Assembly (NCBI RefSeq): GCF_030758295.1
Contig: NZ_CP132335.1
Span: 1,526,412 to 1,590,411, forward strand
DNA: 64,000 nt
Reading direction: 5' to 3'
DNA from: Pararhizobium sp. IMCC21322
GTDB taxonomy: Bacteria > Pseudomonadota > Alphaproteobacteria > Rhizobiales > GCA-2746425
Below, one piece after another: positions 1 to 7,777 of the stretch. Below the pieces are notes generated by a model. It had not been told where the DNA came from. It saw only the letters and a list, made by a program, of their open reading frames with translations, and searched no databases. A program made the translations under genes and the position numbers. How positions within the stretch are numbered: position 1 is the stretch's first letter; each line of letters opens with the position of its first letter.

Positions 1-1122
1 GATGGTGTACAGAATTCCATACCAGATGAGATCGAACCCAAGCATTTTCACCAGCGGCACATAAAGCGGGGCCACGATCACCAGCATCGCCGTGTCATCC
101 AGAAACGTGCCCAAAATCAGATAGGACAATTGCATCAGGATCAGGATTTCCCACGGGCTGAGACCGAGCTGCCCAATAAAGAAACCTTCAATCGCCTTCA
201 CCGCGCCCAGCCCGTCAAACACAGCGCCAAAGCATAATGCTGCCAGAATGATCCACATGAACATGCAGGATATGGCAAGGGTCTTGCGGGTTGAGTTTTC
301 AAACACTTCCCGTGTGAAACGTCTCTTGGCGACAGCGGCCACCACAGCCGTTAACGCGCCGATTGCGGAGCTTTCCACCAGGCTTGTCCAGCCATTCACA
401 AAGGGCACCATCATGGCCGCAAAAATGATGAAGGGCAGCGCGCCTGCACGCAGCAGGCGCAGCTTCTCGGACAACGGCACATTGCGCTCATCATCGTTGA
501 GCGCAGGCCCCAGATGCGGCTGAAACTTGCAGCGGATGACGACATACAGAATGAAGAGTGTTGCCATCATCAGGCCGGGGAACACGCCTGCCAGCCACAA
601 TTGACCCACAGGTTGGCGCGCAATCATGGCATACAGCACAAGCACGACAGAGGGCGGCACCAGAATACCAAGCGAGGAGCCTGCCTGGATCACCCCCGTC
701 ACCATCTGTTTGTCATAACCCCGCTTCAGCAACTCCGGCAAGGCAATGGTGGCCCCGATGGCCATGCCGGCCACCGACAGGCCATTCATGGCTGAAATCA
801 GCACCATCAGCAGAATTGTACCAATCGCCAGACCGCCATTCAGGGGCCCCATCCACACATGGAACATCTTGTACAGATCATCCGCCATGCGGGATTCAGA
901 CAGCACATAGCCCATGAAAATGAACAGCGGCAGTGTCAGCAGCGGGTACCATTTCATCAGCTTCATGGAGGCCGAGAAAGCAATGTTAAACCCACCGGTT
1001 CCCCACAATGGCAGGGCCACGATGACCGCAACAAAGCCAATGGCTGCAAAGATGCGCTGGCCGGTCATCATCATAAGCATCATGCAGGCAAACATGATGA
1101 TGGCGATGGCTTCGTAGGACAT
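1..1122 (-). CDS. TRAP transporter large permease subunit (DctM type), partial
   Basis: Inner-membrane large subunit of a tripartite ATP-independent periplasmic transporter, the part that forms the Na+/H+-coupled translocation path for an organic acid. From the ATG at 1122 the frame is open for 374 codons to the window edge, so the C-terminus (usual family length about 425-440 residues) is missing. The protein is a run of long hydrophobic helices, with the conserved stretches PPSVVLVLYAMIARQPVGQ and GTFLDDTAMLVI typical of DctM. It directly abuts the small subunit: the TAG stop at 1125-1123 is followed at once by this ATG, which implies translational coupling. The substrate is not readable. 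The co-directional amidohydrolase suggests an N-acyl amino acid or dicarboxylate, but that is inference. Confidence 0.93.
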   Translation of the reverse strand, partial: MSYEAIAIIMFACMMLMMMTGQRIFAAIGFVAVIVALPLWGTGGFNIAFSASMKLMKWYPLLTLPLFIFMGYVLSESRMADDLYKMFHVWMGPLNGGLAIGTILLMVLISAMNGLSVAGMAIGATIALPELLKRGYDKQMVTGVIQAGSSLGILVPPSVVLVLYAMIARQPVGQLWLAGVFPGLMMATLFILYVVIRCKFQPHLGPALNDDERNVPLSEKLRLLRAGALPFIIFAAMMVPFVNGWTSLVESSAIGALTAVVAAVAKRRFTREVFENSTRKTLAISCMFMWIILAALCFGAVFDGLGAVKAIEGFFIGQLGLSPWEILILMQLSYLILGTFLDDTAMLVIVAPLYVPLVKMLGFDLIWYGILYTI

Positions 1123-1629
1123 CTAGATCTCGTCCCCGCGCAGTTTCGCGACATCCTTGAAGAAGGTCGAAATGGCCTGAAGCAGCATCAGAAGAATGCC
1201 AAAGCACATGATGATTTTTATCGGTGACATTTGGGGCCGCCATGCAGTCGGGCTGCGCTCGCCATATTGCAGCGCATAGCTCGTGCTTTCGATGCCGCCA
1301 TACAGAAGGATCACCAGATAGAAAATCAGGAAGAAAATGGTGAACGCATCAACCCAGGCCTTGGTGCGCTCCGACCATGATCCGTAGAACAAATCCATAC
1401 GCACATGCTCGCCCATCTGCATCGAATAGGCCCCGCCTAAAATGTAGTAGGCGGTTAGCGTGAATTGCGCCATTTCAAGCGTCCACAATGACGGCAACAG
1501 GAAGGTCTTCGAAAACGAAGACCACAGTAAAATGCCCATCATCACAAACAACAGATACATGGCAAACCGGCCTACGCGGTAGTTGAAGGCATCGATATAT
1601 CGGACAAGGGTTTTGATCCATTGCGGCAT
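1123..1629 (-). CDS. TRAP transporter small permease subunit (DctQ type)
   Basis: Small membrane subunit of the TRAP transporter, pairing with the large subunit encoded immediately downstream. From the ATG at 1629 (start MPQWIKTLVRYI) it is 168 residues with four predicted membrane segments, the normal size for DctQ. The frame stays open further upstream, but that extension would overlap the preceding gene and is basic and non-hydrophobic, so 1629 is preferred. The start lies 4 nt after the stop of the N-formylglutamate amidohydrolase gene, so the three genes form one minus-strand operon. The solute-binding subunit (DctP) is not in the window and may lie beyond the left edge. Confidence 0.9.
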   Translation of the reverse strand: MPQWIKTLVRYIDAFNYRVGRFAMYLLFVMMGILLWSSFSKTFLLPSLWTLEMAQFTLTAYYILGGAYSMQMGEHVRMDLFYGSWSERTKAWVDAFTIFFLIFYLVILLYGGIESTSYALQYGERSPTAWRPQMSPIKIIMCFGILLMLLQAISTFFKDVAKLRGDEI

Positions 1630-1633
1630 GATT

Positions 1634-2449
1634 TTAAGCTTGTGCTCCCGCTGAAACCGGATGCTGGATTGATGGCTGCGACAGTTCAGACAGAGCTGAC
1701 AGCAACAGGGTCTCAATGATCTGCGCCACTTTATTCTGCTGCTCTGCAGTTGCGACAAGATCGTTTCGGATTTCAAGCATCACATTCAAGATACCGCGCG
1801 GCAATGCGTGTATCTCAAGGGAATGCGCCACGCCGTCTTCCGGCCCATATGGCGCGTTTCGCAACGTCGTGAAGTCCGTGATGCGGGGCGCCACACGCAA
1901 TAATTCATCGGCCAGCCGCGTATCAGAACCATGCAGAATGCCAAGTTCAACTTCGCGCTTGTTGCCAAGATATACCGGCGTGAATGTATGAATTGTGACA
2001 AGCACCGGCATCCGATCTTCCGCCTGATGCCGGTCCAGAACCACTTCGACTGCATCATGAAACGGCTTGTAGAGGTGCTCGGTACGGGCCTGCTGATCCT
2101 GCTGTGACAGGTCTGAATTGCCTGGAATCTGGTAAATCTCACTGACCGTTCGCATGGCGTCCGGGTGCTCCGGTGGCCGGTTGAGATCATAGACCAGCCG
2201 GGAAAATCCGGCGGTCACCAACACGGCATCCAGCGATTTTGACAGCAACAGGGCAATTGCCTCGGCTCCCGGATCCCACGCTGCATGACTTTGAAGGGCA
2301 TCTTCAGACAGGCCCAATGTACCAAGTGCGCTTGGAATGCGATTGCTCGCGTGCTCACACACAAGCACGATGTTGCTTGTTCCATCGGCATTGATGGTCT
2401 GCAAAGCCGGACCATCTGATGCGTTGATAAGAGATTGTGTGGACTGCAA
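1634..2449 (-). CDS. N-formylglutamate amidohydrolase family protein
   Basis: Zinc-dependent amidohydrolase of the N-formylglutamate deformylase family (HutG-like, Pfam FGase), which releases formate and glutamate from N-formylglutamate or acts on related N-acyl amino acids. The 271-residue protein carries the family signatures CEHASNRIP near residue 32, YDLNRPP near 88, an HTFTPVY metal-binding stretch near 152 and EIRND near 226. The only plausible start is TTG at 2449, preceded by GGGA; there is no Met in the first 98 residues after it. It is the first gene of a minus-strand operon with the TRAP subunits, suggesting that it processes what the transporter brings in. No other His-pathway genes are nearby, so the substrate may not be formylglutamate itself. 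Confidence 0.85.
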   Translation of the reverse strand: MQSTQSLINASDGPALQTINADGTSNIVLVCEHASNRIPSALGTLGLSEDALQSHAAWDPGAEAIALLLSKSLDAVLVTAGFSRLVYDLNRPPEHPDAMRTVSEIYQIPGNSDLSQQDQQARTEHLYKPFHDAVEVVLDRHQAEDRMPVLVTIHTFTPVYLGNKREVELGILHGSDTRLADELLRVAPRITDFTTLRNAPYGPEDGVAHSLEIHALPRGILNVMLEIRNDLVATAEQQNKVAQIIETLLLSALSELSQPSIQHPVSAGAQA

Positions 2450-2620
2450 GTCAAATCCCGCTGCAACAATTTGTAAAAGTCTGTCTTGAAGAGGCCCGTT
2501 TTGAAGAGGATTGTACAGACAGGATTAAACTGTCAATATCTTTTCTAAAATGGATGCAGGTTTTGAACAGGCCTTGGACTTTACCAAGGCCCAGCATCGC
2601 GCCATGCCTGGAGGCCTGAA

Positions 2621-3508
2621 TTGAAAGACCACAATCCTGACCATGATGTGACCACGGTTTATGAGCGATTGCAGACCGGTTTTGATGATCTCACACGGGC
2701 TGAACGGCAATTGGCCGTGTATCTGATGGAAAACTGGCCCGTATCGGGTCTCTCCAGTATCACCAAGGTGGCGGAAAATGCCGGGGTTTCGACGCCCACT
2801 GTTGCCCGGATGATTCAAAAACTCGGCTTTTCCGGCTTCCCCTCGTTTCAGTCGGCCTTGCGGGATGAATTGGAAGCAAAGATTTCAAATCCGCTGGAAA
2901 AGCACGAGCGCTGGTCGGCCGAAGCCCCTGATACGCATATTCTCAATCGCTTCGCCGATGCAATTCTGCAAAACCTGCGGCAGACCTTTTCACACATCGA
3001 TCCTGATGCGTTTGATCAGGCCTGCCAGATGCTGGCCAATCGGGACAGCGCCATCTTCATTGCTGGTGGCCGCATAACTCATACATTGGCGGAATATCTG
3101 TTTCTGCATCTGCAGATGATCCGCTCAGGCACGGCGCTCATTCCGTCCAGTGGTGCTGCCTGGCCGCACTACGCAATGGATATGAAACCGGAAGACGTGC
3201 TTGTTATTCTGGATGTGCGCCGTTACCAGAACGATTTGTTGAAGCTTGCCGAGACTGCCAGAGAACGAGGTGTGAACATCATCCTTCTGACAGATCAGTG
3301 GCGCTCGCCCATTGCGCTTCATGCTAAACTGACCTTTAACAGCCGCATTGAAGTGCCGTCGGCCTGGGATTCCAATGCAGCTCTTCTGGTGTTGATAGAA
3401 ACCATGATCGCAGACATTCAAAAGACGATCTGGGATACAACAGAGAAGCGCATGCAGGATCTGGAAAACCTGTTTGACCGCACGCGCCTGTTCCGCAGAT
3501 TCAAATAA
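2621..3508 (+). CDS. RpiR/MurR-family transcriptional regulator
   Basis: DNA-binding regulator with an N-terminal RpiR-type helix-turn-helix (about residues 8-80, including TKVAENAGVSTPTVARMIQKLGFSG in two parts) and a C-terminal SIS sugar-phosphate-binding fold (about residues 125-270, with IFIAGGR). Length 295, normal for the family. The start is TTG at 2621: a perfect GGAGG lies at 2610-2614 with 6-nt spacing, and no in-frame ATG lies nearby. It is divergent from the amidohydrolase/TRAP operon across 171 bp and lies upstream of the purine operon, so it may control either side. SIS-domain regulators of this type govern purine and ureide catabolism in some alphaproteobacteria, which fits the downstream genes, but the effector is not readable here. 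Confidence 0.88.
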   Translation: MKDHNPDHDVTTVYERLQTGFDDLTRAERQLAVYLMENWPVSGLSSITKVAENAGVSTPTVARMIQKLGFSGFPSFQSALRDELEAKISNPLEKHERWSAEAPDTHILNRFADAILQNLRQTFSHIDPDAFDQACQMLANRDSAIFIAGGRITHTLAEYLFLHLQMIRSGTALIPSSGAAWPHYAMDMKPEDVLVILDVRRYQNDLLKLAETARERGVNIILLTDQWRSPIALHAKLTFNSRIEVPSAWDSNAALLVLIETMIADIQKTIWDTTEKRMQDLENLFDRTRLFRRFK

Positions 3509-3519
3509 CCGGAGTATTG

Positions 3520-3825
3520 ATGACTCAGAATGGGAACAAACAAACAGAATTGTTCAGATTTTCAGGTGATGTAAACAAGCCGGATTTCCTCCACTGGATT
3601 TGCCACCGTGCCAACCGACTTGGCCTCAACGGCTGGGTCCGGGAAGATGTGTCCGCAAAGTCAATTGAAGTGCTGGCAAGCGGTCCGGAAGAATTGCTTG
3701 ATGCTATGGAGCTGGGGTGTAGTTTGGGGCCAATAACCGTTTGGGTAGAAGATGTTGAGCGTTATCCACACAAATCTGACAGCCCTGTGCCCAATGGGTT
3801 CAATATCCTCAATCCGGTGGATTGA
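3520..3825 (+). CDS. Degenerate acylphosphatase-like protein
   Basis: Small protein (101 residues) with the acylphosphatase fold signature: the C-terminal half of the usual motif is recognisable as RANRLGLNGWVRE, followed by a beta-strand and a helix ending GPITVWVEDVERYP. The catalytic residues are missing: the Arg of the GVGFR phosphate cradle aligns with Leu24, and the Asn after GWVR is Glu42. Hydrolysis of acyl phosphates is therefore unlikely, and the protein may bind a ligand or another protein instead. Start chosen at ATG 3520 with GGAG at 3511-3514; an adjacent TTG at 3517 is ignored. It follows the RpiR gene by 11 nt and is probably co-transcribed with it. Confidence 0.72.
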   Translation: MTQNGNKQTELFRFSGDVNKPDFLHWICHRANRLGLNGWVREDVSAKSIEVLASGPEELLDAMELGCSLGPITVWVEDVERYPHKSDSPVPNGFNILNPVD

Positions 3826-3961
3826 TTGCCCGGCGACATAAGTGTCTGCTGGAACCTGTTGGACCGGTGGATGGCATGTAAGTTGCATGAATGATCCGGA
3901 ATAATATGACACTCGGATTGTGACCGAGATACTTTATACGAGTTGGGCAACAGGTCAGGTA

Positions 3962-4735
3962 ATGAGCGCCGATCATTCAGAAATAGCGGTAGGCCCAGGC
4001 GGTTGGATTCCGGTGGCATTGTCGGCGGATCTGCCAGAAACTGGCGTCATGCGCGCGGTCATTGACGGCACTCAGCCACTTGATCTGGTTGTCTGGCGAT
4101 CCCGATCCGGTCAGGTAAGTGCCTTTGACAATCGTTGCCCGCATCGCGGCATGCGACTGTCCTTCGGCTTTGTCAGGGGCGAGCGTCTGTCCTGCATTTA
4201 TCATGGTTGGCAATATGGCGAAGATGGTGCCTGCCGCCATGTTCCAGCACATCCCGACATGACCCCGCCCACCTCCATTTGTGCCAATGCTTATGCCTGC
4301 CGCGACCATGATGGCGTGGTCTGGATCTCACAAGACGCTGAAAATTCTGGTGAACTGCCGGACTTTGGTGGGCAGGGCCTGCGCAGCCTGTCGGTAGAAA
4401 CAGGCGAAGCGGTTTTGAGAAAGATGCTGGCGGACACCCATTTGCCGGTTTCGGTTGTAAGCGACATACCGACAGCGGAAGCTACAATTGTGACGCAAAA
4501 CCAGACAAGTCTGGTGCTGGAAGCGGGGTCTGACGCTGGAAATCTGCGCTTGATGGTTCATTTTCAAAAAATCACCCGGGACAGAACCATGCTGCATGTT
4601 CAGACCAGCCCTGAGCTACCCGCCGCACTGCGGATTTCTCTGTCTCGCTGGGCGGAGCGGTTCCGGTGGTCTGCTGAAAATTTAGGCACAATGATGAATT
4701 CATGGGATGCCACGGCGCAGGAGACACATCCATGA
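3962..4735 (+). CDS. Rieske [2Fe-2S] domain protein, candidate electron-transfer component of a split N-demethylase
   Basis: Contains a complete Rieske cluster motif: Cys59 and His61 in NRCPHRG, Cys78 and His81 in CIYHGW (spacing C-x-H-x16-C-x2-H), numbered from the ATG at 3962. The remaining roughly 140 residues lack the D-x2-H-x4-H mononuclear iron site, so the protein can carry electrons but not perform the oxygenation itself. The next gene has exactly the complementary content. An alternative GTG start at 3920 would add 14 residues; 3962 fits the domain boundary better. Its TGA overlaps the ATG of the next gene (ATGA). In the caffeine N-demethylase system an extra Rieske domain on NdmD supplies electrons to the Rieske-less NdmC; this protein could play that role as a free-standing unit. 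Confidence 0.8.
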   Translation: MSADHSEIAVGPGGWIPVALSADLPETGVMRAVIDGTQPLDLVVWRSRSGQVSAFDNRCPHRGMRLSFGFVRGERLSCIYHGWQYGEDGACRHVPAHPDMTPPTSICANAYACRDHDGVVWISQDAENSGELPDFGGQGLRSLSVETGEAVLRKMLADTHLPVSVVSDIPTAEATIVTQNQTSLVLEAGSDAGNLRLMVHFQKITRDRTMLHVQTSPELPAALRISLSRWAERFRWSAENLGTMMNSWDATAQETHP

Positions 4736-5583
4736 CGGCCTCAGATGTAGCGCGCAATGATTGGTATCCGGTCGCAATCGACAATCTGTTGAAGACGGGA
4801 CAGTCGGAAGTTGCTGTTTTGATGCAGGAAGAACTCACAATCAGCCGTGGTGATGATGGCGTGGTCAAGGTAACCGCACAAGACGGGCGCGATTGTCCTG
4901 TCACCATAAGCTACGGCCATGTCTGGTCGTCCATCGGCCACCCGGACCATGCACTGTTCGACATTCCGGAAGCCCATGAAGATGGGCGTCGAATGGTGGA
5001 TTGCGGCCCGGTGCGGGTCAAAGCCTCGCCATTGCGGGTCGTGGAAAATTTTCTCGACATTGCGCATTTTCCCTTTGTTCACACCGATATTCTGGGCGCA
5101 GAACCGCACACTGAGGTCGAGCCCTACAAGGTGGAAATCCGGGATACGGTTGATGAGGTTTGGGCCACCAAGGTTCGGTTCTTTCAGCCTCAGGCAGCCA
5201 AATCCGCTGAAGATGGGCAGATGACCGATTACATGTATCGGGTGCCGGCACCCTGTACGTCGATCTTGTATAAAACCTGCCCGCCACGACCGGGTTCATG
5301 GGATGTGATTGCTCTGTTTGTTCGGCCCATCTCGGAAGATTTGTGCGACGCTTATGCCTGGATGGCGCTTTATGACGAGACAAGCAAACAATCGGATCTC
5401 ATACAGTTTCAGCAGATGATCTTTCTGCAGGATCGCTCCATTCTGGAAAACCAGCTTCCGCGTCTGTTGCCGTTGGACCCCAAAATGGAAGTTCCCACAC
5501 GCGCTGACACAACTTCAATTGCCTATCGCCGCTGGCTGAAGCGCAAGGGCATGACCTATGGCGCGCAATTGGTGGCACGCTGA
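4732..5583 (+). CDS. Rieske-type oxygenase catalytic subunit lacking the Rieske cluster (NdmC-like)
   Basis: Non-heme iron catalytic domain of the Rieske oxygenase superfamily (VanA/NdmA-like). The mononuclear iron site is clear: Asp109, His112 and His117 in ENFLDIAHFPFVH, and the C-terminus SIAYRRWLKRKGMTYG is typical of this family. Residues 1-85 resemble a Rieske domain scaffold (WYPVA...VLMQEELTISR) from which both cluster-binding loops have been lost, so it must receive electrons from another protein, most simply the product of the gene it overlaps. Length 283. Start at ATG 4732 because AGGAG lies at 4719-4723 and it makes an ATGA overlap; the earlier ATG at 4702 lacks a good site. Predicted to demethylate or hydroxylate a purine, from context. 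Confidence 0.8.
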   Translation: MTASDVARNDWYPVAIDNLLKTGQSEVAVLMQEELTISRGDDGVVKVTAQDGRDCPVTISYGHVWSSIGHPDHALFDIPEAHEDGRRMVDCGPVRVKASPLRVVENFLDIAHFPFVHTDILGAEPHTEVEPYKVEIRDTVDEVWATKVRFFQPQAAKSAEDGQMTDYMYRVPAPCTSILYKTCPPRPGSWDVIALFVRPISEDLCDAYAWMALYDETSKQSDLIQFQQMIFLQDRSILENQLPRLLPLDPKMEVPTRADTTSIAYRRWLKRKGMTYGAQLVAR

Positions 5584-6239
5584 TGGGATTGCAGCTTTAC
5601 GATTATGTTCTGTCTGGCAGCGCTTACAAGGCGCGGCTTTTCATGGCTTTGTTGGGCCTCGACTACCAGTCAATCTCCATCGATTTTCATCCAGGTGGCG
5701 AGCACAAAAAACCGGATTTTCTGGAAATCAATCCAGCTGGAACCCTGCCGGTACTGGTCGATGGTGATGTGACCTTGTGTGATACTCAAGCCATTCTCGC
5801 TTACGTTGCACACAAATTTGATGCTACGGATCAGTGGTATCCAAACAACGATCCCGTAGCGACTGGCCGCATCTTGCAGTGGCTTGCCTTTGCCGGTCGG
5901 CTCACGGATACAGCCGGTGCTGCCCGATTGCATGACATGCTGGGCCGTTCGCTTGATATCGATGCTGCCCGCAAAGGCGCGCACAAAGCCTTGCGCGAAT
6001 TGGAAGCTCATCTCACAGAACAGGGCTTGCGTGGTGAGGCATTTCTGATCGGCTCCAAGCCGACCATCGCCGACATTGCCTGCTTCCCCTATACAGCGCT
6101 GGCACCTGATGGCGGCATAGAACATGATGATTATCCTGCGATCCGCAAATGGCTGATTGCCATTCGGCGGTTGCCTGGTTTCATAGAAATGCCCGGCATT
6201 CATCGTCTCCATGATATGCGCGACGAGGATGCCGGATGA
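5583..6239 (+). CDS. Glutathione S-transferase-like protein (possible NdmE-like structural partner)
   Basis: Two-domain GST fold, 218 residues: an N-terminal thioredoxin-like domain (residues 3-80, with NPAGTLPVLVDGD and the glutathione-contacting D-T-Q-A-I-L segment) and a C-terminal helical domain with the N-capping motif region SKPTIADIACF near residue 158. Its ATG overlaps the preceding stop (TGATG), and its own TGA overlaps the ATG of the ABC ATPase gene, so it is embedded in the purine operon. In the NdmCDE 7-methylxanthine demethylase a GST-like protein (NdmE) is a required non-catalytic partner of the Rieske-less NdmC; the same gene pairing is seen here. A conventional GST detoxifying role cannot be excluded. 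Confidence 0.82.
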   Translation: MGLQLYDYVLSGSAYKARLFMALLGLDYQSISIDFHPGGEHKKPDFLEINPAGTLPVLVDGDVTLCDTQAILAYVAHKFDATDQWYPNNDPVATGRILQWLAFAGRLTDTAGAARLHDMLGRSLDIDAARKGAHKALRELEAHLTEQGLRGEAFLIGSKPTIADIACFPYTALAPDGGIEHDDYPAIRKWLIAIRRLPGFIEMPGIHRLHDMRDEDAG

Positions 6240-7777
6240 CAGCGCTGCTGAAACTCACAGGCATTTCCAAAACCTACCCTGCCGTGGTTGCCAATGACGC
6301 GATTGATCTGACTGTCATGCCCGGAGAGATTCACGCGGTTCTGGGAGAAAACGGCGCGGGTAAATCGACATTGATGAAAATCATCTATGGCGTGACCGCA
6401 CCTGATGCTGGAACGCTGGAATGGCTGGGGACCGCCACCCGGATCAAAAATCCTGCCCATGCAAGGGCGTTGGGCATCGGCATGGTGTTCCAACACTTTT
6501 CCCTGTTTGATACGCTGACAGTGGCGGAAAATATTGCGCTGGCCATGAAGGGTTCGGTCAAAAGCATCACGCCGCGCATCAAGGCTGCCAGCGAGCGGTT
6601 TGGTCTGGATGTTGAGCCGGAAATGCGTGTGCAGTCTCTTTCTGTGGGAGAGCGCCAGCGCGTTGAAATTTTGCGCTGCATGTTGCAGGAGCCAAAACTC
6701 ATCATCATGGACGAGCCCACATCTGTCCTGCCACCGCAAGGCGTCAGCGATCTCTTCAGGACCCTGAAGAAACTGGCGAGCGAGGGCATTGGCATTCTGT
6801 TCATTTCCCACAAGCTGGATGAAATTCGAGAATTATGTGATGTCGCCACTGTGCTGCGCCATGGCAAGGTAACCGGAACTGCGGTGCCGCGCGAGGAAAC
6901 CAGCAAATCCCTGGCGCGCATGATGATTGGTCGCGACCTACCGCATGCGGAAAAACGCGGCAGCAACGCTGAAGGCAAGGTTCGTCTTACCGTTTCCGAA
7001 CTCAGTTATGTGCCAGACGATATATTTGCGACGCCGATGGAAAATGTCGCCCTGACACTGCGTGAAGGTGAAATTCTTGGCATTGCGGGCGTCTCAGGCA
7101 ATGGCCAGAACACGCTCGTTGGGTTGTTGTCAGGTGAAACCAAGCTGCCGGATGCGATGGCTGCAAACATTCGTTTGAATGGTGCCGAACTGGGCGCAAC
7201 TGGCCCGATGGATCGGCGCGAGCTTGGCCTGCATTTCGTGCCGGAAGAACGGCTGGGTCGCGGCGCAGTTCCAGAGCACGATCTGAGCGAAAACAGTTTG
7301 CTGACCGGCTTCGGGTCGGGCCTTGCCAAATACGGATTTCTGAATTTGGGCGGCATGAAGCAATTCTCCTCTGAAACAATTGACGCCTTTGATGTGCGGT
7401 GCGGCGGGCCAAATGCGACCGCGCAAAGCCTGTCCGGCGGTAATCTGCAGAAATTCATTGTAGGTCGGGAAATTTCGCTAAAGCCCAAAGTGCTGATTGT
7501 CTCGCAACCCACATGGGGTGTCGATGTTGGCGCGGCGGCAGCCATTCGTCAGAAGCTCATCGATCTGCGCGATGAAGGCGTTGCCATTCTGGTCGTGTCG
7601 GAAGAACTGGAAGAGCTGTTCGAAATCAGCGACAGGCTGCATGTCATGTTCCGGGGCCGCCTGTCACCAGCCATCAAAACGCAAAGCACCAATGTCGAAG
7701 ATATCGGCCTTGCCATGACCGGTGATTTCGAGCGTCTTGAAACACCAGCCAGCGCCAGCGTGGTTGAACATGCGTAA
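6236..7777 (+). CDS. BMP-family purine/nucleoside ABC transporter, dual ATPase subunit
   Basis: Cytoplasmic ATP-binding subunit with two tandem ABC domains (513 residues). The first has an intact Walker A (GENGAGKST, near residue 39), signature SVGERQRVE and Walker B IIMDEPTSVL. The second has a degenerate Walker A (GVSGNGQNT, no Lys), signature LSGGNLQKF and SQPTWGVDVGA, the pattern of the NupA/YufO class of nucleoside importers. ATGA overlap with the GST-like gene; the downstream permease start lies inside its 3' end. With the two permeases and the BMP binding protein it makes a complete importer. Known members move purine and pyrimidine nucleosides or deoxynucleosides; the neighbouring guanine deaminase favours purines here. 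Confidence 0.93.
   Translation: MTALLKLTGISKTYPAVVANDAIDLTVMPGEIHAVLGENGAGKSTLMKIIYGVTAPDAGTLEWLGTATRIKNPAHARALGIGMVFQHFSLFDTLTVAENIALAMKGSVKSITPRIKAASERFGLDVEPEMRVQSLSVGERQRVEILRCMLQEPKLIIMDEPTSVLPPQGVSDLFRTLKKLASEGIGILFISHKLDEIRELCDVATVLRHGKVTGTAVPREETSKSLARMMIGRDLPHAEKRGSNAEGKVRLTVSELSYVPDDIFATPMENVALTLREGEILGIAGVSGNGQNTLVGLLSGETKLPDAMAANIRLNGAELGATGPMDRRELGLHFVPEERLGRGAVPEHDLSENSLLTGFGSGLAKYGFLNLGGMKQFSSETIDAFDVRCGGPNATAQSLSGGNLQKFIVGREISLKPKVLIVSQPTWGVDVGAAAAIRQKLIDLRDEGVAILVVSEELEELFEISDRLHVMFRGRLSPAIKTQSTNVEDIGLAMTGDFERLETPASASVVEHA

Noticed and set aside
986-1243. Open frames antisense or out of frame to the TRAP permease genes
   Set aside because: They overlap strongly supported membrane-protein genes, lack ribosome-binding sites and are rich in His/Gln/Arg as expected of shadow frames.
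4702-4731. Earlier ATG start for the oxygenase catalytic subunit
   Set aside because: The AGGAG at 4719-4723 fits ATG 4732, which also forms an ATGA overlap; the extra ten residues are not conserved-looking.
7722-7769. Earlier start for BMP permease 1
   Set aside because: Would overlap the ATPase gene by more than 50 nt and adds a leader without family similarity; ATG 7770 begins the normal N-terminus.
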